From: Actinomycetota bacterium
GTDB lineage: Bacteria > Actinomycetota > Thermoleophilia > Gaiellales > Gaiellaceae
Direction: 5' to 3'
Assembly: GCA_013697275.1 (NCBI GenBank)
Contig: JACCXC010000116.1
Location: forward strand, 1 to 41,998
DNA length: 41,998 bases
A model generated the notes under the pieces. The model searched no databases and was not told the DNA's origin. It saw nothing but the letters and a program-made list of their open reading frames with translations. Position numbers and translations under genes: made by a program. Positions 36,695-41,998 of this stretch are shown here, piece by piece. Each line of letters opens with the position of its first letter. Positions within the stretch are counted from its first letter, which is position 1.

Positions 36695-37897
36695 TCAGCG
36701 TCCGCCCCGCTCCGCCCACGCTTCGGCCATCGCGATCCGCTCGACGACGGTGGGATGGCTGTCGACGAGGACGAAGGCCCAGGTGGGCGGCTCCGGGTCG
36801 GCAAGAGCCTCCGTCGTGAAGCGGGCGAAAAGGGCGCGGGCCGCGTCGGGCTTCTCCGTCGTCTCGAGCGCGACCCAGTCCGCCTCGGCCTCCAGATGGC
36901 GCGTGATCGCGTTCTGGACGGGAAGCGCGAGCAGGTTCAGCGCAACGAGCATGAAGAGTCCGAGCGGGACGGCCTCGGGGCGGCGCATCCCACCGCGGCG
37001 CCGCGTGACGCGAGCGATGACGAACGCCCCGGGGAAGGCGAAGAGCGCGTACCAGGCGATGCTCTTCGGGAGATGGTCGCGCGCATGATGGCCGAGCTCG
37101 TGTGCCAGGACGACCCGCACCTCGTCGTCCGAGAACCGGGGGTCGAGAAGCGTGTCCCAGAGGATCACCCGCCGCGTCGGCCCGAGGCCGACAGCCTCCG
37201 CGTTCGGCGCGTCCGTCAGCTCGCCCACGCGTTCGACACGAACTCCTACCCCCTCGACCCCCAGATCGCGCGCGTACTCACGGGCGGACGCGCTGAGCGC
37301 CGGGTCGCGGAGGGGCTCCTGCTCCGGGATCAGGTACGGGTAGACGAAGGTGAAGAGCCCGGCGAGCCCGACGAAGACTGCTCCGCCGGGGATCCACCAG
37401 CGGTCACGAAGCGGGCCCGCGAGGCCCATGACGATCAGGATCGCCAGGCAGATGAAGAGGAACTCCCCGCCGAGGGCGAGCCAACCCCCCAGCACGCGCT
37501 CGCCGTAGCTCTCCTCGGAGAGGTCGTGCCGCCGGCTCCACCAGAGCTCGGCGACGCTGAAGGGGATGCTGACGATCCAGACGAAGGCCAGGCCGAGCAT
37601 CGCGAGCAGCATTCCGGAGCCGATGCGACCCGACGCCGATTCGCGCAGGAAGCGCGGCCCAAAGACGGCGTAGAGCGCCAGAGCTCCCACGACCGCAACC
37701 TGCGAGAGCAGGAAGTCGAAGCGCAGGAACTCCTCGAAGTCGCTCGCTGCGCGCTCCTCCCCCGCGGAGACCGCGTCGCCCGGCTCGACGTGCGGGAGCC
37801 TCAGGTCGTCCGGCACCTCGGTCTGCCAGAGAAACCAGGCGGCGAGGCCCCACCCGGCGAGCGCGAGCGCGATGAGGGCGCTACGCGGTCGCGGCAA
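36695..37897 (-). CDS. M48-family membrane zinc metalloprotease
   Basis: VVLAHELGHHARDH (HExxH); LEAEADWVALE; several TM helices; probable TTG start near 37897. Confidence 0.88.
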   Translation of the reverse strand: MPRPRSALIALALAGWGLAAWFLWQTEVPDDLRLPHVEPGDAVSAGEERAASDFEEFLRFDFLLSQVAVVGALALYAVFGPRFLRESASGRIGSGMLLAMLGLAFVWIVSIPFSVAELWWSRRHDLSEESYGERVLGGWLALGGEFLFICLAILIVMGLAGPLRDRWWIPGGAVFVGLAGLFTFVYPYLIPEQEPLRDPALSASAREYARDLGVEGVGVRVERVGELTDAPNAEAVGLGPTRRVILWDTLLDPRFSDDEVRVVLAHELGHHARDHLPKSIAWYALFAFPGAFVIARVTRRRGGMRRPEAVPLGLFMLVALNLLALPVQNAITRHLEAEADWVALETTEKPDAARALFARFTTEALADPEPPTWAFVLVDSHPTVVERIAMAEAWAERGGR

Positions 37898-39185
37898 GCG
37901 GCGCGCCGGGCTCGTCGTACGGCTCCGCGGCAGGCTCCGCAGGCCGCGAAGGGCCGCTGTACGGGTAGCGGGCCGTGAGGAGGTAGAGCCCGTAGGCGTC
38001 CACTTGCGCGCCATAGCGAAGGGTGAAGGCGCCGGCGTTGCGAAGGCCTTCGGGCATCCGTCCGGTCGCGAGGGACGCGAACCAGCCGAGCATGCCGACG
38101 ACGAAGAGGAGTCCGAGGAGGGTTCCCCCGAGCAGGAGCGCCGGGAGGGCAAGGAGGAGGCGAAATGCGCTTGCGAGACGCGGCTGCGGCTCGGGCGGGT
38201 CGATCTCCACGTCGACGGGGTAGCCGGGCGCGCCCGTGAACCCGGGAAACGGGTTCGCCACCAGGAAGAGGAACGCGGCGACGTGGACGGTGTAGCGGAC
38301 GTAGGCGGAGAGGAACCGGTGCAGGACCCGCGGCGGGCGCCCGCTCACGAGCGTCGCGACCCAGTTGGCCAGCGCAGCCAGGAGCGCCGCGACGCCCCAG
38401 AGCGTCAGCCAGACGAGATGCGGAAAGGTCAGGAAGAGGCGGAAGAAGACGGTCACGCGCGAGCGGCGCCCGTCGTCGTCGACGGTCATGCGGACCGCCT
38501 GCGGCGGGATCCCCTCGTCGCCGGCCGCTCGCGGCTCGGCGGGGTCGCTGTCCGGATAGCGCGCGGTGACGAAGAAGAGGTAGGCCGTCATCTGGGCGTT
38601 GTAGCGGAGCGCGTACGTGAGGAGATCGCGGAAGCCGCGCGGCATGCGTGCCCGGGCGAGGCAGGAGAACCACGCGAGGAACCCGACGAGAAACGCGACG
38701 CCTCCGCCGCCCAGGAAGGCGTACTCGCCTCCACCCCACTCGTCGTTCTGGCCCGAGCCACCTCCGCCGGCAAACGGGGTGCTGAGGAGCGTCGAGGCGA
38801 TGATGATCGCCGGAATCGCCAGGAAGAGCCGGAAGGCGATCGTCAGCCGCCGCTGCGGCTCGGGCCCGGCGATCTCGACGTCCAGTGGATACGAGCCCTG
38901 GCGCCCGGTGAAGCCCGGGTACGGGTTCGCCGCGAGAAGGACGTAGGCAAAGAAGTGGGTCGAGTAGCGCACGTACGAGGCGAAGAAGTCGTGCAGGCCG
39001 TCGGGCAGACGTCCTCGCACGATCCCGATCACCCACGCGACGATCGCGAGGATGAACGCGCCGAGGCTCCAGATGAAGAACCAGAGGATGTGCGGGATCG
39101 CGAGGATGAGGCGAAACGCCACTGTCAGCCGCGAGCGGCGCAGGTCGTCCTCGACGACGACCCGGATCGGCAGCTGGTCCGGCAC
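37881..39185 (-). CDS. DUF4389-type membrane protein with four internal repeats
   Basis: RRSRLTVAFRLILAIPH...VRYSTHFFAYVLLAANPYPGF repeated as RRSRVTVFFRLFLTFPH...VRYTVHVAAFLFLVANPFPGF, with related intervening units; GTG start 39185. Confidence 0.82.
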   Translation of the reverse strand: MPDQLPIRVVVEDDLRRSRLTVAFRLILAIPHILWFFIWSLGAFILAIVAWVIGIVRGRLPDGLHDFFASYVRYSTHFFAYVLLAANPYPGFTGRQGSYPLDVEIAGPEPQRRLTIAFRLFLAIPAIIIASTLLSTPFAGGGGSGQNDEWGGGEYAFLGGGGVAFLVGFLAWFSCLARARMPRGFRDLLTYALRYNAQMTAYLFFVTARYPDSDPAEPRAAGDEGIPPQAVRMTVDDDGRRSRVTVFFRLFLTFPHLVWLTLWGVAALLAALANWVATLVSGRPPRVLHRFLSAYVRYTVHVAAFLFLVANPFPGFTGAPGYPVDVEIDPPEPQPRLASAFRLLLALPALLLGGTLLGLLFVVGMLGWFASLATGRMPEGLRNAGAFTLRYGAQVDAYGLYLLTARYPYSGPSRPAEPAAEPYDEPGAPLAATA

Positions 39186-39193
39186 GGCCGGGA

Positions 39194-41359
39194 TTATCGC
39201 GGAGGCTCGGCGCCTTCGACGTGGACGTTCGGGAGCCAGCCCAGCCAGCTCGGCAGGTACCAGTTCCACGAGCCGAGGAGCTTCATGCTCGCCGGGACGA
39301 GGACCGAGCGGACGATCGTCGCGTCGATCAGGAGCGCGACAGCGACGCCGAAGCCCATCTGCTGGAACATCACGAGGTCGCCGCGGGCGAAGCCCGAGAA
39401 GACGGCGATGATGATCAGCGCCGCCCCGGTGATCAGACGAGCGGTCGAGCCGACACCGAAGGCGATCGCGTCGTCGTTCGAGCCGGTGCGCATAAAGCGC
39501 TCGCGGATCCGGCTCAGCAGGAACACCTGATAGTCCATCGAGAGGCCGAAGAGGACCGCGAAGAGAAAGAGCGGCACCCAGGCTTCGATCGCGTCCACCT
39601 GCTGGAAGCCGAAGAGCTCATTGCCGACGCCCTTCTGGAAGACGAGCACCAGGAGGCCGTAGGCCGCCCCGACCGAGAGGAGGTTCAGGAGGATCGCCTT
39701 CGCCGGCAGCACGACCGAGCGGAACGCGACCGTCAGGAGGATGAAGGAAAGGCCGAGGACGAAGATGAAGACAGGCAGCTGCCAGCTCGACATCACGTCG
39801 AAGTAGTCGATCTCCTCCGCCGTGTCCCCCGCGACGTAGACCTCCGCGGGAGCGCCCTCGAACGCAGCGGGGATGAGGTCACTGCGCAGGTCTCGCACAG
39901 CCGCGACCGCCTCGGCGGAGCTCGGGTCGCCCGCGACCGGCACGGTCAGCACGGTGGTGTCGCCCGTCTCGTTCGACTCGGCCTCGGGCTCGCCGAAGAC
40001 CGGGTTCGTGGCGAGCTGAGTCTCGAGGCGCTCGATCGCCGCCTGTACGGCGTCCGAGTCGACCTGCCCATCGACGACGATCTCGGCGGGCTCGGTCGTC
40101 TGACCCGGGAACTCCTCGTTCAGGAGCAGGTAGCCCTGTTTGGAGGCGAAGCGGTCGGGGACCGTGCTGATCCCGGCGGTGCCGATCTCGAGGGAGAGCA
40201 CGGGGATCGCGGCGGCGACGAGCAGCGCGGTTGCAGCAACGAGGCTCACCACGGGGCGTCGCATCACGGCGGCGACGATCCGGCCCCAGAACCGGCTCTC
40301 AGTCGCGCCTTGCCCACCGACCGAGCGGCCGAAGTACGGAAGCCGAAGCGCGTTCACCCGGTCGCCCAGCAGGCCCAGCACGGCCGGCAGGAGCGTGAGC
40401 GCTGCGAGCAGGGACGTGAACCCGACCAGGATCGCGCCGGCTGCGAGGCTGCGCATGATCGTGTTCGGAACGAGCAGGAGGCCGGTCATCGCGACGACGA
40501 AGGCGAAGCCGCTGAAGAGGACGGCTCTGCTCGCGGTCGCTGCAGACGCTCCGATCGCGTCCGTCTTGTCCCGGCCCTCCGTGCGCTCCTCGCGGTAGCG
40601 GGACAGGATGAAGAGCGAGTAGTCGATCCCGAGCGCGAGCCCCATGCCGAAGATCATGTTCGTGACGAACTCCGAGAGCCCCCACACCTGGCCGACGAGC
40701 GCGGTGAGGGCGATCGCGACGAGGATCGACACGAGCGCAAGGACGAGCGGGACGAAGCCCGCGACCACGGTGCCGAAGACGAGCAGGAGGACGATGAGCG
40801 CGGCGGGCGCGCCGAAGAAGAGCTCCCCGTTACGCAGGTCGTCCTGAGCGAGCTGGCCGAAGTCCTCCTCCAGCGTCCACTCCCCGGTGATGGCGGCCTC
40901 GAGCCCGGGTTCAGCGTCGAGCCGCTCGACCGCCTCGATGACGCCCCCGATCCGATCCTCGGGGTCGAAGCCGAGCGCCACGAGGAGGCCGACCGTGTCG
41001 CCGTCGGCCGAGACGAGCGTCGGATCGTCCGTGGAGGTGACGACGTTGGTGGCGCCGGCAGTTCGCAGCTCTTCCGCGAGCGCATTCCCGCGCTCGGCGG
41101 CGTTCTCCCCGCGGACGAGCACGACTTCGGTCGTGCTTCGCTCGATCTCGTCATTCGTCGGCCTGAAGCGCTCGAACATGAGCTCGTCGCCGCGCTTCGA
41201 GTCCGTCTCGCTCGTGACCTCTTCCCCACCCGTCAGCGCGTCGGCCAGAAGCGTCCCGATCAGGCCGAACGAGAGGACTAGCACCGCGAGCCAGACGCCG
41301 ATCGTGCGCCAGGGGTGCCGGCTGCACGAGCGCGCGATTCCTTCGGTCGAGAGTCTCAT
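39194..41359 (-). CDS. MMPL-family transporter (RND superfamily)
   Basis: NMIFGMGLALGIDYSLFILSRYREER and LFAVLFGLSMDYQVFLLSRIRERF duplicated signature; about 12 TM. Confidence 0.94.
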   Translation of the reverse strand: MRLSTEGIARSCSRHPWRTIGVWLAVLVLSFGLIGTLLADALTGGEEVTSETDSKRGDELMFERFRPTNDEIERSTTEVVLVRGENAAERGNALAEELRTAGATNVVTSTDDPTLVSADGDTVGLLVALGFDPEDRIGGVIEAVERLDAEPGLEAAITGEWTLEEDFGQLAQDDLRNGELFFGAPAALIVLLLVFGTVVAGFVPLVLALVSILVAIALTALVGQVWGLSEFVTNMIFGMGLALGIDYSLFILSRYREERTEGRDKTDAIGASAATASRAVLFSGFAFVVAMTGLLLVPNTIMRSLAAGAILVGFTSLLAALTLLPAVLGLLGDRVNALRLPYFGRSVGGQGATESRFWGRIVAAVMRRPVVSLVAATALLVAAAIPVLSLEIGTAGISTVPDRFASKQGYLLLNEEFPGQTTEPAEIVVDGQVDSDAVQAAIERLETQLATNPVFGEPEAESNETGDTTVLTVPVAGDPSSAEAVAAVRDLRSDLIPAAFEGAPAEVYVAGDTAEEIDYFDVMSSWQLPVFIFVLGLSFILLTVAFRSVVLPAKAILLNLLSVGAAYGLLVLVFQKGVGNELFGFQQVDAIEAWVPLFLFAVLFGLSMDYQVFLLSRIRERFMRTGSNDDAIAFGVGSTARLITGAALIIIAVFSGFARGDLVMFQQMGFGVAVALLIDATIVRSVLVPASMKLLGSWNWYLPSWLGWLPNVHVEGAEPPR

Positions 41360-41907
41360 CCGGGCGTTGCCTCCTTCCCGTCGGCCCGCCCGAGCCGACG
41401 TTCGACGTTCCCGTACCACTCCACGGTCCATTCCTTCAGTCCGATCCCGAACTCGAGACAGAGGAGTGAGAAGGCGAGCGGTGTCGCGCCCGGCGGGATC
41501 TGCTTCTCGATCTGACGGAGGCGCTCCAGGCTCTCGGCGTGACGCTCGCGGATCCCGCGCACGAGCTCGCGGGCCTCGCCCGGCTCGAGGGCCTGAGCGA
41601 AGAAGAGCTTGAGGAGGCCCTCGTCGCGGACTTCATGGGTCATCGCCGGATCGAGGAGCCACTCGCGGAGCGCCTGCTGCCCGGCCTCCGTCAGCTCGTA
41701 GACCCGGCGCTTCCGGCCCCCGCGCGGCTCGCTCTTCCCCCGGATGAGCCCGGCTTCCTCCAGCCGACGGAGCTCCGGGTAGATCTGACCGTAGCTCGCG
41801 GCCCAGAAGAAGCGCGTGGAGCCGTCGACGATCCGCTTCACGTCGTAGCCGGAGAGCGAGCCCTTCTGGAGCAGCCCGAGGATCACGAACTTGATGCCGG
41901 TCGTCAT
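41356..41907 (-). CDS. PadR-family transcriptional regulator
   Basis: FVILGLLQKGSLSGYDVKRIV...FWAASYGQIYPELRRLEEAGLI; YELTEAGQQALREWL. Confidence 0.94.
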   Translation of the reverse strand: MTTGIKFVILGLLQKGSLSGYDVKRIVDGSTRFFWAASYGQIYPELRRLEEAGLIRGKSEPRGGRKRRVYELTEAGQQALREWLLDPAMTHEVRDEGLLKLFFAQALEPGEARELVRGIRERHAESLERLRQIEKQIPPGATPLAFSLLCLEFGIGLKEWTVEWYGNVERRLGRADGKEATPG

Positions 41908-41908
41908 C

Positions 41909-41934
41909 TATCTACAAGATATATCTCGATGATA
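41909..41934. promoter_or_regulatory. 26-bp dyad TATC-N4-AGATATATCT-N4-GATA, candidate PadR operator
   Basis: Perfect symmetry in the TATC/GATA arms and the 10-bp core; adjacent to the padR start. Confidence 0.65.
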
Positions 41935-41944
41935 GGTGGGTCAA
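41916..41944 (-). promoter_or_regulatory. padR promoter TTGACC-N17-TATCTT
   Basis: Minus strand TTGACCcacctatcatcgagataTATCTTgtagatagATG. Confidence 0.6.
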
Positions 41945-41950
41945 GCCTCA

Positions 41951-41956
41951 TATGAT
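41951..41956 (+). promoter_or_regulatory. putative -10 TATGAT, 6 nt before GTG 41963
   Basis: TATGAT-cgccgt-GTGGAGGCC. Confidence 0.5.
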
Positions 41957-41962
41957 CGCCGT

Positions 41963-41998
41963 GTGGAGGCCTACCGCACGCCCGACGAGCGCTTCGAG
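41963..41998 (+). CDS. probable haloalkane dehalogenase N-terminus (truncated by window edge)
   Basis: GTG-initiated M/V-EAYRTPDERFE, resembling the RTPDERF(E) N-terminus of haloalkane dehalogenases; only 12 codons visible. Confidence 0.45.
   Translation, partial: MEAYRTPDERFE

Noticed and set aside
39221-41281. 686-aa plus-strand ORF antisense to the MMPL gene
   Set aside because: Composition dominated by D/E/R with no recognisable domains; mirrors a clear MMPL transporter on the other strand; typical high-GC antisense open frame.
1-41998. CRISPR arrays, tRNA/rRNA genes, IS elements or prophage
   Set aside because: No direct-repeat/spacer pattern, no recognisable tRNA or rRNA cores, and no transposase or integrase ORFs on either strand.

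Overview
High-GC, gene-dense actinobacterial-type chromosomal segment, probably Thermoleophilia-like (this taxonomic guess is inference). I see no rRNA, tRNA, CRISPR array or mobile element. The left half looks like the ancient housekeeping block rpmE-(DUF1385)-prfA-prmC-sua5-glyA-upp-wecA-atpZ/I-atpBEFH on the minus strand. It is interrupted by a plus-strand nucleotide-sugar island (about 7.1-12.1 kb), and the ATP synthase operon stops at atpH, where it meets a convergent sulfatase. The right half carries etfB-etfA-ETF:QO, a TPP-riboswitch thiG-thiS-thiE operon, a B12-dependent acyl-CoA mutase (large and small subunits) with a complete C4 beta-oxidation gene set, a PduO-type adenosyltransferase, a stand-alone GspE/MshEN-domain protein, an HD-GYP response regulator, a four-fold repeated DUF4389 membrane protein, and a PadR-MMPL operon divergent from a probable haloalkane dehalogenase. 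Main leads: (1) a TIM-barrel/CapD fusion in a sugar-nucleotide island with unusual active sites; (2) a mutase with isobutyryl-CoA-mutase-like rather than methylmalonyl-CoA-mutase-like specificity residues; (3) an ETF:QO missing one of the four Fe-S cysteines; (4) a stand-alone MshEN candidate c-di-GMP receptor; (5) TANNNT -10 boxes 6-8 nt before many start codons, suggesting widespread leaderless transcription; (6) four convergent gene pairs sharing a palindromic CTAG double stop.
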